A stretch of 64,000 nt of DNA. Origin: Falciphora oryzae. Lineage: Eukaryota > Ascomycota > Sordariomycetes > Magnaporthales > Magnaporthaceae. The DNA lies in NCBI GenBank assembly GCA_000733355.1, contig JNVV01000008.1, positions 898,927 to 962,926 of the forward strand. The letters run 5' to 3'. The translations under genes and the position numbers were made by a program. Below are positions 1-12,292 of the stretch, in pieces; within the stretch, counting starts at the first letter, position 1, and every line of letters starts with the position of its first letter. The notes beneath the pieces were generated by a model that saw nothing but the letters and a program-made list of their open reading frames with translations, made no database searches and was not told the DNA's origin.

Positions 1-527
1 TCACTGCCGCGGTTCTAGGGTCCACAGCTTACTCTTCCCGACGTTCCATTCATCCTTGGCTTTCTTTTTTTGCCCTGATTCGGATCGTGGGTTCACGCGG
101 GATTTTACCTAAGCATCGTTTCCCCTGCCCCTGGTTCCGCCATCTGACAAAGTTCCGTGCCTGGCACCGCACGTTACCATCGTTTGTTCCTCCTTTGTGC
201 ATCCGCTTTCACTCGTTTGCAGCGGTACACAGCCCTTCACCTTCCTTTTCCCCGTGACTCTGCGGCCGTCGTCCTCTTTGTCCTGCTTCCGATTTCGACG
301 CCCTAAAGATCGGCCATCTCCAGCTTAGCCCAAGAGCCGGTGGACCTAGGACCCAAGACACGCGGCCTCCAGAAAAGGAGGTGACAGCAGAGCCCCGAAC
401 ACAGCAAAAACAACCCTCGCGAATCTTCTGAGTAACTATTGGAGGGAGCTTCGAGGCGCGCCTCGCCTGTGCTGCTGGGTCTTTCCCAAGCGACCGTCTG
501 CCCTTATCGGGCCCCACGATCGGCGAG
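1..527. other. Upstream region of the CSC1-like gene
   Basis: No gene is recognised here. The stretch is pyrimidine-rich on the plus strand and probably holds the promoter and leader of the channel gene that starts at 528. Short open frames on both strands have no recognisable domain. Confidence 0.5.
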
Positions 528-3500
528 ATGGACGCCTTCGCACGAGCGATTCCTGAGCTGCTGGCCAGGCAAGCTCCTCCCCCGGGCGCACCCAGCGCCG
601 ACGACCCTGCGCAGGAGTTCCTCAAGCTGCTACGGGACCCCTTCAACAACTTGGTGAGCAGTATCCCACGTCTATGCAGTCATGGATTTCCCTCCTCGAT
701 GCCCTGGGCCCCGTAACTAACTCCAGTTGCTTCTAATAGCTGCAAACCAAATCGCTGGTGTACTCTCTAGGTACCTCGATCGGCTTCACCGCAGGCATCG
801 CGCTCACGTTCTCGCTCCTCCGGCCGTACAACGGCGTCGTATACGCCCCGAAACTAAAGCATGCCGACGAGGCACACGCTCCCCCGCCCCTGGGGAAGGG
901 CATCTTCGCCTGGGTCGTCCCCTTGTGGAAGACGGACGAGAAGGACTTGGTGCGCCTAGTAGGCCTGGACGCCGCCCTGTTCATGCGCTTCACCAGGATG
1001 CTGAGGAATCTGTTCTTTGTCCTCGCCGTCGTCGGCTGCGCCGTGCTCATCCCCATCAATATCTCGAAGAGTACCGACGAAGACTTCATCATGAAGATCA
1101 CACCACGTGCCACTGGTTTCAAGACTTTTGACCAATGGCATACGGTTGGATTCGCCTACTTCTACACCTTCACAGTGTGTGGCTTTCTGTGGTGGAACTA
1201 TAGGAAGGTTCTGCAGCTTCGCCGCATCTACTTCCTGAGCGACGAGTATCAGAACAGTCTCCACGCTAGGACACTGATGGTATGCCATGCCGCTTTGCCC
1301 TGTCCCGTGAGATGACTTGTTGGGGCTTTGTGCGACCCCGGTGTGAGGGCTTGGACGCTATGTTGGGTTGTGAAAATGCTAACCAGCCGATACAGATGTA
1401 CGACATTCCGAAGGACAAGGCGTCTGACGAAGGAATTGCCAGAGTTATCGACTCGATCGCGCCCAACTCGTCGTTCTCTAGGACCGCCGTTGCCCGAAAT
1501 GTCAAGATTCTTCCCGAACTCATCGGCGAACACGAGAAAACGGTTCGGAAGCTAGAGGAGGTTTTGGCCAAATACCTCAAGGATCCCAAGAACCTGCCCC
1601 CGAAGCGACCGCAGTGCAAGCCGTCCAAGAAGGATCGGTCATACAACACGTACCCGAGGGGCCAAAAAGTCGACTCTATCGATTATCTGACGCAGCGCAT
1701 CAAGGACCTTGAGATCGAGATCAAGGAGGTCAGGGCCAGTGTCGATAAGCGGAACACCATGACGTACGGCTTTGCCTCATACTCTGACATTAGCGAGACA
1801 CACGCCATCGCCTTTGCGGCTCGCAAGAAGCACCCCATGGGAACAACCATCACCTTGGCTCCGAGGCCGAACGATATCATCTGGGACAACATGCCACTGA
1901 CAAAGGCAACCAGGAAACGACGCCGATTCATGATCTCTCTGTGGATCTTACTTCTAACGATTCTCTGGATCGGCCCTAACGCCTGCATTGCGATGTTCCT
2001 GGTCAACTTGAGTAACCTCGGCATGGTGTGGAAAGGCTTTGGCGACAACCTCAGGGCGAATCAGGAGTTCTGGCAGGTTGTTCAGGGTGTCGCAAATCCT
2101 GCCATCACTTCGTTGATCTATATGGCGCTCCCCATAATCTTCCGGCGGCTCTCTATGCGCGCCGGTGACCAGACAAAGACTGGCCGAGAGCGTCATGTCA
2201 CGGCCAAGCTGTACGCCTTCTTCGTCTTCAACAATCTGATCGTCTTCTGCCTCTTCAGTGCCCTTTGGGGATTCGTCAGCAATGTGGTCGACAAGACCAG
2301 CAAGGGCAGGGACGCATGGCGAGTCATCGCCCAGGAAGAAGTCGCAACAAGTTTCATGACGTCGCTTTGCACTATCTCGCCTTTCTGGATCACCTACATT
2401 CTCAACCGGCAGCTTGGTGCGGCTATCGACCTCGCCCAGCTGTGGCCACTGGCATGGAGTTTTATCCGGCGCAAGTTTTTCAACCCAACACCGCGCGAGT
2501 TGATCGAGCTCACCGCCCCACCGCCGTTCGACTATGCGAGCTACTACAACTTTTTCCTCTTCTACACCACGGTGGCGATATCCTTTGGTCCGATCCAGCC
2601 CCTGATCTTGCCCGCCGTGGCGCTCTACTTTGCCGTCGATGTGGCACTGAGGAAGTACATCCTGATGTACATTTTCGTGACCAAGACCGAGTCTGGCGGC
2701 ATGTTCTGGCGTGTCTTGTACAACCGCGTCCTTTTCGCGACCTTCCTCAGCCATCTGGTCGTATTCCTTGTCACCTGGGTGCGCGGCGACGTCTGGACCC
2801 GCTACCAGTCCATGGCTCTTGGGCCGCTGCCGGTGATCCTGCTTATTTTCAAGCTTTACTGTGCAAACGCGTTTGACACCAAGATCCACTTCTACAGCAC
2901 GAGAGTTATCGCGAGTCCAGACAACGAGAATGGCATGGCAGTGGGCAAGGAGTCGCATCGCAACGACCGCCTCGCTGCCCGGTTCGGCCACCCGGCGCTG
3001 TACAAGCCTCTGATCACGCCTATGGTCCACGCCAAGGCTCAGAACATCCTCGCCTCTGTGTACCAGGGCCGACTTTCTGACGGAAGGGAGGCCGGGTCTG
3101 GTGACACCATGTCTGTGTCTGGATACTCGGATACCTACCGCTTGGACGCTATGCAGGCCGGAAAGCCGGGCAAGTCCATGGCGGCGATGCCTGGCTTCGA
3201 GCTGGTGCCCGAGTCGAAGCTGGACTTTGAATACTACAAGAACCGTGACGAGTTTGCCGACGACCACGGAGGCGGCGAAATCTACAACACACGCCCGGGA
3301 ACACCCAGTCTCCACAGCGGCGGCCCGGATTCGAGGCCGTCAACTCCTGTTGGCGGCATGACCGGACGACGCCAGTTCTCCGCAGCCCAGCCGATGCGCC
3401 CTGACCCTACCTCCCGATCTGCCTCGGCCGGCCCTGCCGCCTACGCCCCGTATAACCCGCCGTCCTCGGGTTACAACAACCCGGGCTCGCAATACCCTGG

Positions 3501-3876
3501 CCAGCAGTCGCCCTACGGCATGCCCTCTCAGCAAGGTGCATACGGCCAGCCCCCCCAGCAAGGCGCGTACGGCGATATGTCACGCACGCGTTCGCCCCTT
3601 TATGGAATGGGCACCGCGGCGAATGACAGCGGCTCTAACCTGGTGGGCCACGCCGCCGGTATGCCGCTGTCGCCACCACCAGGTGCTGCCGCCCGTGGAT
3701 ACGCGGCAGGAAATCAAACGCCTCCCACGCCTGGTTCGGAGCGTGGCGGCGGCAGCCGCGCCCCTGGGATGCTTGGAGGTGGACCTCAGGGCTATGGAAA
3801 TCTGCCCCAGGAGGATACGCAAGACCCCATGACTTACGACTACTTTAGAGGCGGCAACAGCTCCAGGCGGCGATGA
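528..3876 (+). CDS. CSC1/OSCA-type calcium-permeable channel (RSN1/PHM7, DUF221 family)
   Basis: Three exons, 528-653, 740-1279 and 1396-3876, give about 1048 residues. Both introns are GT-AG and phase 0. The order matches the family: an N-terminal membrane segment (roughly residues 43-70), two further N-terminal membrane segments, a cytosolic domain rich in charged residues starting near MYDIPKDKA, then the multi-spanning RSN1_7TM region. Known members are plasma or internal membrane osmosensitive cation channels; yeast relatives are Csc1, Rsn1 and Phm7. The C-terminal 250 or so residues are hydrophilic and low-complexity, rich in Gly, Pro, Gln, Tyr and Ser, with repeated QQGAYG units. Start chosen at 528 because it opens exon 1 in frame with the splice. 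Family assignment is strong; which paralogue is not decided. Confidence 0.9.
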
Positions 3877-4756
3877 TGAAAGAAGGACCATCCGCCTGGA
3901 CAAGACCAGGTTTGGCGTTTTTGCAATTCTTTTTTTCGTATTTCCATTTTTGTTCAACCAATTTTCTTATCTAGCCCTTGTTTGCTACTCATTTCCCTGT
4001 CTTCCCAGCAACTTTCTCGTCTCTCCTTATCACGACATTAGACTCGGGCATGAGGTGCATGTTTCCGTTGCAGATCAAAGACTAGAGTCACATCTCTGAT
4101 CGCGTTTTCTAAGATCTTCTAATACTTGCATGATGGAGTCGCTTGTTTTTTGAGCGAAGCACGCTTCCCTTGCTCCCCCCTTCTGGCCCATAGGATAGAT
4201 AGGATGGGTTCCTTCCAGATGAATAGGGGTTTTGCACAAATTGAAGAAATTGCCGCCATTATCTTGCAATCATACCACAGTCAGCGATCAAGCGGCCAAC
4301 ATGTAGACTAAACCATGTGTTTGTAATAGAACGAAAAGTGAGTCCTTGATCGCTTATATGTGTTTTGGTACCGATGCTCGCGATGGCCTGAGGAATCGTG
4401 CCACAATGGGCAAAACAAGCCGACTCGAGCCCACATCCCAGTGACCAAAGCTCGCTTCAGACTTGGCTCCCCAAGACGGGAGTAGAGACTGTTCTCTTAT
4501 GGGACATCGAGTCGAGAACACCAAAGAAAATAACCCATGCACGAACGCTGGAACATCTGCATAGGTGCAATCACGCATCCATTCTTGGTTATTGCTTGGA
4601 CGCAAGCAAGCTAGACTGCCGCCGACATTTTGTTTTTCGTCTTCAATGTGAAGCACTAGAAGGAATGACACGATTCAACATTAGTAGTACATTACAACAC
4701 CCTCCACACATTAGGTCCACCCTCCTCGCCAGACACATTCATCTCTAGCGGCCTTT
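3877..4756. other. Convergent intergenic region
   Basis: It separates the 3' ends of the channel gene (+) and the CFEM gene (-). T-rich stretches just after 3900 fit a 3' UTR. Open frames here show no domain. Confidence 0.5.
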
Positions 4757-5323
4757 TCACAGCAGCACGGCGACAGCAGCCAGGCCGCCGAGGAGGCCGA
4801 CAGCAGCAGGGGCGCCGGTCTGGTGCGGGGCCCAGGCCCTGGACGACGAGGTGGTGGCCGCGGCGCCGCCGGCGCCAGAGGTGGCCGCGGTGCCGTTGTT
4901 GCTGTTGCTGTTGCAGACGACCTGGTCGGGGACGGTGACGCCGTTGGCCTGGCACAGCTGGGCGGCGTAGGCGATGGCCTTCTTCTGGTCGTCGGCGCTG
5001 CAGCCGCCCGGCTTGGCCAGGCAGCACGAGATGTCTCCGATGAAGGACTTGTTGGAGCAGATGCACTTTGGGTCGCGGCCGCAGTTGCCGATGCCGTTCA
5101 GGAGGAACTGGTTCGCGCAGTCTTGCTGTTGATGGGGCAAGGGATGGTGTTAGTGGGGGTTGGTATTGATAGTAAAGGGAGTAGATAGTAAAGGGAGTAG
5201 GAGATCAAAAGGCGTGTTGAAGAACGAAAGTCGACTTACAGCGCACTTGGGCAGGTCGCCGGCTGTCTGCGCGTTGGTGGCGACGGCGAGCGCCAGGGCT
5301 GCGAGGACGGCGGAGGTCTTCAT
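4757..5323 (-). CDS. CFEM-domain secreted protein, probably GPI-anchored
   Basis: Two exons on the minus strand, 5323-5240 and 5125-4757, give about 150 residues. Residues 1-18 form a signal peptide (MKTSAVLAALALAVA...). A CFEM domain follows, with the spaced cysteines expected for the fold: CAQDC, NC, KCIC, SCC, GGC and LC. There is one more cysteine than the classical eight, because SCC has an adjacent pair. The DPKCIC and FIGDIS motifs are typical. After about residue 95 the chain is Asn/Ser/Thr/Ala-rich, and it ends in a hydrophobic tail (GLLGGLAAVAVLL), as in GPI-anchored wall proteins. Known CFEM proteins take part in haem or iron uptake, wall structure or host interaction; which applies here cannot be read from the sequence. 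The intron contains a perfect 2 x 16 bp tandem repeat. Confidence 0.9.
5168..5199. repeat. Perfect 2 x 16 bp tandem repeat in the CFEM intron
   Basis: The unit gatagtaaagggagta occurs twice without a break, inside the 114-base intron of the CFEM gene. It lies near the acceptor-to-middle part on the minus strand. It looks like a recent slip duplication. Confidence 0.85.
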
Positions 5324-6454
5324 TGTTGCTGGTCTGTCTTCCTTCTGTGTCTGGGAGCTGTCTTTGAACGACTGTTCCACCCGAGATTTGCAGTTGCGAG
5401 GCTTTGAACGTCTGCTGTGTCTTGACGCCGAGGTTGAAGGAGTGTGTGAAAAAGGAATGGCGAGAGTTTCCAAGGCAGATCACAAGAGGGGAAAGGGTGG
5501 ACGGATATGTGCTGCGCGGGACGGTACCTGCTTGAGAAACAAACCGGGGGATGATCGAACTGGGATCTGGGGTCGACAGGGGAGGTGTGTGGGTTCAATG
5601 GTTGCTCCCAGATCGGCACAACGAATGGTCGAGCCATCACCCGGGCCAGCTCCATTCCTGCGCCCACCCCCTCTTCTTCACAAGCGCGGCCTGGCTTGGC
5701 AGCGAAAGAGACCGAGGGCGAGAAGGGCCTCAAGTGGTGTGCGCGGCCGCCAGGGGAGCTGGAGTGGCCGCCGCCCTTCGTTGCGTCGATTGGATTGCCC
5801 TGCTGCCAGCCGTGTGCTGTGTCATGGAGACAGCTGCCAATCAAAGGCTATTCGGCATTGATATTAAGCATCGTGCTCCATGTCTCGGGGCTGAACGTGC
5901 TAAGCTTCTCACCCGCAGTGCACAGCGCACGGAAACACCTGCAGGCCACCGTCGCACCAATTTACAATCTATTGATTATACTATAGCTTAGCTGGATAGA
6001 CCTTTTCCCAGGTGACCGGCAAAGAGTTTCTCGCTACCCAACATCATCCGCAATGCTGCTGACCGGTGGGCAGACATTGAAGGTTTTCGACAGGATGGAG
6101 ACGGCAATATCCCAAAGTTCAAACTTTGCACAGTGCCGATGATGTGCAATTTCGACAAAACAAGCGCGATCAACGCTGCACCTTGGCCGTCCATGACCGC
6201 AGCGGGCACCAGGATCTGCAAGACACCCAACACCAGACGATTATCGGGAAGTGCCGCTGCCAGTGCCCGGCCCAACCGATCCGGTTTGCAAGTTGAGCAC
6301 CTTCGGAGGGACGACGACGGATGACATGCATAACTCGCTCAATGTCCGGCTAACACCCAACAGCCCGCGCTCGAAGAAGCACGGACTGCTCAACCCGCCA
6401 AAGATGCAACAATAGGTAACTGCCACAAACCATGGAGCCCACCCAGCCTTCCTC
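5324..6454. other. Intergenic region upstream of the CFEM gene
   Basis: It holds the promoter of the CFEM gene (minus strand) and the 3' flank of the FMN reductase gene. Several overlapping open frames of about 100-230 codons lie on both strands, but none shows a domain, signal peptide or splice partner, so none is called. Confidence 0.5.
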
Positions 6455-7185
6455 TCACGACTTGACAGGAGCCGCAAGCAGCGTCTTGATCTCCCCAAAC
6501 GCCTTGAGGACGCTCTCGGCCGTCTCCGACGCAAACTTGTTGCGCGACTCGTCGCCCAGCTCGCCCGTGTTCATGGCCGCGAAGGCGTCCGGGCCGAGGC
6601 CGCCGGCGAAGGCGAAGGCGGGCCTGGTCTCGGCGACGCGCAGCTTCATGCCCGTCAGGACGTCGTTGGCCGTCGCCGACGCCTTGTTGCCGCCACCGAT
6701 GCCGTAGCTGACGATGGCGGCGGGCTTGCCGATCCACTCGTTGTACAGGTACTTTTCGATTTGATACCAAAGTGTTTAGTCTCGTGTCGCCGTGTATCTT
6801 GTAATTTATTTCCCGAAACTAGGTACCTAGGTAGGTAGGCAGGTAAACTTACATCAATTGCGTTCTTGGTCCCGCCCGCGATGGAGTAGTTGTACTCGGG
6901 AATCACGAGCACGTACGCGTCGTGCGAGGCGATCTCGGCGCTCCAGCGCTTGGTGTGCTCGAGCTTGAACTGCGCCTGCGCCGGCACCTGCGCCGGGATC
7001 ACCTCCTCGTCATAAACGGGCAGGTCAAAGTCGGCGAGGTCGACCAGCTTGACCACGTGGGCCGCCGGGTCCGCCTCCTTCTCGAGGGTCTCCTTGACCA
7101 GGGCCGCGATCTTGCTCCCCACTCTGGGCTTGCGGGTGCTCATGGAGAGCACGGCGATTTTGGCGGGGACACCGGGGGCAGACAT
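6455..7185 (-). CDS. NADPH-dependent FMN reductase (flavodoxin-like quinone/azo reductase)
   Basis: Two exons on the minus strand, 7185-6853 and 6751-6455, give about 209 residues. The intron (101 bases) begins GTAAGT and carries a GGTA-type repeat. The flavodoxin fold is visible: a first beta strand followed by a phosphate-binding loop (IAVLSMSTRKPRVGSKIA, residues about 9-26), the conserved PEYNYSIAGGTKNAID block near residues 96-111, and VSYGIGGGNKA after the splice. Family members reduce FMN, quinones or azo compounds with NAD(P)H in the cytosol. The closest named fungal relatives are Lot6-like reductases; the substrate here is not known. The splice joins AID to YLYNEW, which restores the family consensus. 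Confidence 0.88.
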
Positions 7186-8337
7186 TGTCGCTTCTGTTGT
7201 CTTGTGTCTATGGCGTTTGGTTTGGTTGATTCGAGATGCCTAAGGAACTGGCTAGCTATATTGCTGCAGGTGATATTGTCTTCGAAGGGTCGATGCTCTG
7301 CTTGAAGTCCGATGACAGACTCTTCTCATCTTCGCAAAGGCCATGTCAACGCCCTTTATGTATCTTGACATTGCATCTTTGCCTGACCAAGGCCTGGCAC
7401 CTGCCGCCCTGGTTCTTGAGCCTCCCCCCTCCAGGCTGAAACCACTGCCAGCGAGCGACTTACAAATCCACAGATATTGTCGCAGGAGGTACTTGGCAAC
7501 ATCGTCCCCTAGTCCCCTATTCCCTCGTCCTCTTTTCCATATACAGTTCATGCTTGAAGACCGAGGACTCCAAATCCCGTCACGTCAGCACGCAAGGCAC
7601 CAAGCTGCATGGAGAGCCGCGCGGGACTTGGCGCGATATCGTTTACCAATTGCGGATGTTGGGCAATTGCTCCAATCGGTGCGTGTTGCGCGCGCGCACG
7701 ACGCCTTGTGCAGCCACTTTGGGGGTGTGGAGCGCGCGCGCGTTCCTCTTTAGGAAATTCCGAAGTCCACAATCCCGCGCCGGAATCCTGAGGCGCTGAA
7801 TAATACACCGAGCGCCTTGCCCACAACGCGCCCCCTCCTTCCGCAATGGGAGTTTCTGCGTCGGGATTTCGGGCTTTCGTGCGTTCGCACTGGCGAGCTG
7901 GTGTTTGTAAGCTGTTGTGGGCTGCAAGAACAGATCCAGACTTGGCCAGCAGAGACTGGAATTGTCAAGACGAATGATGCCCCTTCTTGACAGAGTGAAG
8001 AGAAAGGATCTCGAGGAATTCTAGACAGGTTTTACATACCCCTCGCTGTATCCCGACTCACTTTTGTTTCTTTTATGTTGTCTTCCTTCACCGCCAGCCG
8101 CTCCGACACCAAAATGCATTTTGATGAGCTCCGTTGCCAAGCAGCCTTGGAGGCGGAGTTAGCCTCGGAAACCGAAACATCTCATATCGCCAACTGATGC
8201 TGTGTTGAAAATGCTTGTACATAAGGTAGGGATTGTCATGGTTCTTCCCATTGAAGTGAATCAAGGCTTTACCAAATACTTCATCGGACGTGAATTGGAA
8301 AAGGAGCAACAAACAAACAAACACGTTCTACAACAAC
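7186..8337. other. Divergent intergenic region, FMN reductase and RibD-like gene
   Basis: The two start codons face away from each other across 1.15 kb. A CG-alternating patch (cgcgcgcg type) lies near 7688-7742. No gene was recognised. Confidence 0.5.
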
Positions 8338-8979
8338 ATGGGCAAGCTACGCTACAACGTGGCCGCCTCTCTCGACGGCTTCATCGCCCGGCTGGACGGG
8401 TCCTACGACTGGATCCCGTCGGACGACTCGATCGACTTTGCCGCGCTCTACGCTCAATTCGACGCCTTCATCATGGGCCGAAAGACCTACGAGACGATGC
8501 TTGCGCAGGGCGACGAAAACCCGCTCAAGGGCCGGCCAAGGGATCGAGTAGCCGTCGTCACAAGCGCCGGGCTGGCTGGCGAACCCGCCCAAGACGTCAC
8601 GGTCCTCGCGGGGACGGCGGAGGCGGTCGCCTGGGTCGCCGAGGCCGAGCAGCGGTTCGGGCGCGACATCTGGCTGTTCGGCGGCGGCACCCTGGCGGCG
8701 AGCCTCCTGGACGAGGGCGTTGTGGACACGGTCGAGGTCGCCATCGTCCCTGTGGTCCTGAGGCAGGGCATCAAGATGGCTGGTGGAGGCCCGGCGTCGA
8801 GTCGGCGGCTTCGACTGATGAGCAGTGAGAGTCTCGCAAGCGGAATTATGATGTGCAAGTACGGGGTGATCTACGAGTCAAGTGGCGGCGACTGTCAAAA
8901 TGCCCCGTTGGAATGTGATGGGGAGGAATTGCCCCGTAACCATATTACCACGGCGACCAGGGGGCCACAGAGGAATTGA
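8338..8979 (+). CDS. RibD C-terminal/dihydrofolate-reductase-like protein
   Basis: One exon, 213 residues. The DHFR-like fold is marked by YNVAASLDGFIA at the N-terminus, FIMGRKTYETM near residues 43-53, and DIWLFGGGTLAASLLDEG near residues 111-128, which is the nucleotide-binding stretch of RibD_C proteins. Most relatives are small bacterial reductases of the YwjB/YyaP type. In fungi such genes are patchy, so gain from bacteria is possible. The domain seems to end near residue 180 (MCKYGVIYE); the last 33 residues are a hydrophilic tail without recognisable motif. The start at 8338 is chosen over an upstream in-frame ATG at 8290, because the domain begins at once after MGKLR. The physiological substrate is unknown. 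Confidence 0.85.
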   Translation: MGKLRYNVAASLDGFIARLDGSYDWIPSDDSIDFAALYAQFDAFIMGRKTYETMLAQGDENPLKGRPRDRVAVVTSAGLAGEPAQDVTVLAGTAEAVAWVAEAEQRFGRDIWLFGGGTLAASLLDEGVVDTVEVAIVPVVLRQGIKMAGGGPASSRRLRLMSSESLASGIMMCKYGVIYESSGGDCQNAPLECDGEELPRNHITTATRGPQRN

Positions 8980-9868
8980 TTCAGACCCGCCCCTCATCGT
9001 TATTTCCTTTGAAAAGTCAATTTGAGTGAGCCGTGTCGTGCTGGCTTCGTGTGTTTGTTGGATGAATATCTCGCCAAACAAATACGGCCCCGATTCCGAG
9101 CCCGAGTTTGCCGACGCCGGGACAGTCTGCTGCTTAGGCTCCCCAACGGTGCGCCGTGAGACCAGAAAGTTCGCATCCGGACTTGGAACAACCCGGCTGG
9201 GCAGGAAGACTCGTCCCACTGGACGTTCGTTATGGGCAGGGTTCCCCGCAATGGGGCACGGTATGGAGTCAGGCGCTTAGTCTACTGTCCGATCGCTTTC
9301 TGTGCCAGAATGGGTCTGTCTCTTCAGCAGCTCTAAGACATATCGACAGCGAAGTGCAAAGCGCTCATGGGCATCACGAAAACCAGATGTGAACCCATGA
9401 GTGAGAAACAGAATAAGGTATGCAGAAGTCTGTGTAGGGGGTCGGCTCATCGTCGGAACGGAAACCGCTGCATCTCCTGTTTTTCAGCGGGAACATGAGC
9501 CGATCAGTTGACGGCGTCTCTTGGGCCAGGCCATTGGCTCAAGGTTTAATGATGGGCGCACTGCCCCGCTTCGTTGAGTGTCGAGCTTGCTGTGCGTGAC
9601 TGAGCTGGGTTTAGGCGGAGCCCTATGCACCCAGTAGGTACCCCTTTACGGATACGCGCGGTGCCATGCCACCATGCCACTACAGTGCGCCGGCCGTCGC
9701 GGGCGCCTGCAGCTAGCGCATCTTGCCGTCAGAGACGAGGCATCCTCCAGCCGCACCTTGACGCGCTTTGTCTTGCCCATGACATATGACATCGATGTGT
9801 CCATCTCGCTCCAGCACGAGAAACAACCACGCGAACATAGGGAGTAGTCTTTGAGCATTCTGTTCAAG
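8980..9868. other. Intergenic region upstream of the MFS gene
   Basis: No gene recognised. The region should contain the promoter of the MFS transporter that starts at 9869. Confidence 0.5.
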
Positions 9869-11993
9869 ATGGGTTTGGGAATTCTGGAGGACAAGGTCAT
9901 GGACCATGTCCCAGGTAAGCAAACAGCAGCAGCAGCAGCAGCAGCAGCCGCGATTGCATCATCCATGGGCCAAAGCCGCAACGTCTAACGCCCGCCGACA
10001 CAGGCACGACCCGGTACTTTGACAATCCAGAGCGCCCGCTCTTCGCCGCCGAAGGGGACACGGGGCTCAAGTGCGACCGGAGCGGCCCCGTGCCCATCAT
10101 CCTGGTGCCGCAGCCGTCCGACGACCCGAACGATCCGCTCAACTGGCCGCTGTGGAGGCGCGATGTCATCACCCTCATCCTCTCGCTGGTCGCCACCGTC
10201 GCCGTCGCCCTCGGGCCCATCCTGGCCGCCAACACGGTCACGCTGTCGCTATGGTTCACCGTCGACTTCACAAAGATCGCCCTGTTGACCGGCTACTTCC
10301 TGCTGGGCGTCGGCCTCATGGGCATCATCTTCGTCCCCTCGAGCCGCATCTGGGGCAAGCGCCACGCCTTCGTTTTCGGCCTTGTCATCATCATCATCTC
10401 TAGCGCCTGGGCCGGCTCCGTCGGCACCAACTACGACAGCATGGTTGCCGCCAGGGTGATCCAGGGCTTTGGCGTCGCCCCTTACGAGGCTCTCGTCAAC
10501 GTCGCCGTTGGAGACCTTTACTATGTTCATGTGCGTGCGCTGCTATGGGCATAGGGCGACTCAGGGGCTTCTTTCAGCATGTACTGATATACAATTCGCA
10601 CAGGAACGTGGAAAGCGCATGGCTGGGACCAACCTGGCCGTCTTTGGCGGCGCCTTCGCCACCCCGATCCTCGTCGGGAAAATCACTCACACCATAGGCT
10701 GGTGGTGGACCTTCTATCTGGTCGCGATACTGTGCGCCGCAAGCCTGCCCGCCATCGTCTTCCTCTGCCCCGAGGTGGCGTACCGCCGTGACCAGTCTCT
10801 CAACACGGACATGCTCTCCGAGGACGAGCACGCCGCGTCAAAGCCGAGTCCTGCTCGCCAGTGGAACGGCAACGGCCAGCCCGGGCAGCCCGAACAGCCG
10901 TTTGCGCTCGCCACGACTGATGCGCCGACCAACAAGACCAGCAGCGGCGAGCAGTCGCGCGACAAGGAGGCCGCCAACCCTTCCTCCCACACCGGGCCGC
11001 AAATCTCGCCCATGGACATGCCGAGGCCGGCGCCCCGCAAGAAGACCTTCATGGAATCCATCGCGCTCTTCGACGGCCGCAAGACGGACGACAGCTTCTT
11101 CATTCTGTTCGCGCGCCCCTTTGTCCTCTTCGCGCAGCCCGCCTTCTTCTGGGCCGCCCTGATCCAGGGCACCATGATCGGCTGGACCGTCTTTATCGGC
11201 GTCATCCTGGGCCAGTTCTTCCTCGGCCCGCCGCTCTGGTGGAACGAGGTCAACACGGGCTACGCCTACACGGGCGCCCTGGTCGGCGCCCTGGTCGGCT
11301 TCGTCATCGCCGGAGGGCTCGCCGACTGGAGCGCCAAGAAGCTGACGGCCTGGAACGGCGGCGTCTACGAGCCCGAGTTCCGCATCTTCCTCATCATCCC
11401 GCAGCTCGTCCTGGGCTGCGCCGGCCTGTATGGGTTTGGCATCACGGCCGACGGGCTGCTGGGCGAGAAGTATCACTGGTCCGTCCCCATTGCGTTCTTC
11501 GGGCTTGTGGTCGCCGGCATGGTTGTTGGCGCCGTCGCTTCGTCGCTTTACATAGTCGATGCCTACCGTGAGTGATGCTCCTTTTCAATCATGAATGCCA
11601 TGATATCAACGTATTTTGAGCTGTCCAGCTGCTAACACTTTTTGTCAAACAAGGTGATCTTGCCATTGAGGGCTTCACCTGCATGATCATCTTCAAGAAC
11701 GTCTTCAGCTACGCCCTGACCTACAAGGCCTACGACTGGATCCAGGAAAATCAGACCAGGGCGACTCCCGTCTTCAACGCCTTGGCTACGGTCCAGGTTA
11801 TCGTCTGCGTTTTGAGCATTCCCATGTGTAAGTCGGCCCGCGTCGAGCAGATCTTTGTGTACTCGAGTCTAGTCACAGACCGAATAGCTTTATTTACTAA
11901 CATTTTCTCCTCTCCATCACAGACATCTGGGGAAAACGGATTCGAAGCTTCTACCATCGTCACGATATGCTCGCGAAGCTTGGGCTGAAATGA
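9869..11993 (+). CDS. MFS transporter, DHA1-type (drug/polyamine antiporter-like)
   Basis: Five exons, 9869-9914, 10004-10530, 10604-11567, 11654-11827 and 11923-11993, give about 593 residues. The phases agree at each joint. The cytosolic N-terminus is followed by DDPNDPLNWPLWRRD, a signature of fungal DHA1 carriers just before membrane helix 1. The RIWGKRHAF loop corresponds to the MFS loop between helices 2 and 3. A long hydrophilic loop rich in Ser, Gln and Pro (about residues 255-340) separates the two six-helix halves, as usual in this group. The tail IWGKRIRSFYHRHD is cytosolic. Family members export drugs, polyamines or similar small molecules at the plasma membrane by proton antiport. 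The substrate is not predictable. The first exon is short (15 codons) and is the least certain part. Confidence 0.88.
9924..9947 (+). repeat. (CAG)8 trinucleotide repeat in MFS intron 1
   Basis: Eight perfect CAG units lie nine bases after the donor of the first intron of the MFS gene, so the repeat is probably removed by splicing and not translated. Confidence 0.9.
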
Positions 11994-12292
11994 TCCTGGC
12001 ATGGGAATCCGGAAATAATCCCGAGACTGATCTCTATAGGTTCACCGTATGTCATGTGTCGGCTGTCGAGTTTGGCTTCTTATATTTGGAAACTTTTTTT
12101 TTTTCTTTTTCTTTTTCTTTTGTTGGCTGTCTTGGACCATCGAGCGGGACATGCTGTTGCATCCAGAAGCAATGAGCAGCATATTAATCTTAAATACCTC
12201 AGGGTAGACTGGTCCGGTCTGCGCGCGAATCAGAAACATATGGTGCTTTCACCAACCTCGGTATTTGCAGACTACCCATTTACCTATCTTCC

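Noticed and set aside
1954..3315. 453-codon minus-strand open frame opposite the channel gene
   Set aside because: It is a shadow of the CSC1-like coding sequence, with His/Arg/Glu-rich composition and no domain.
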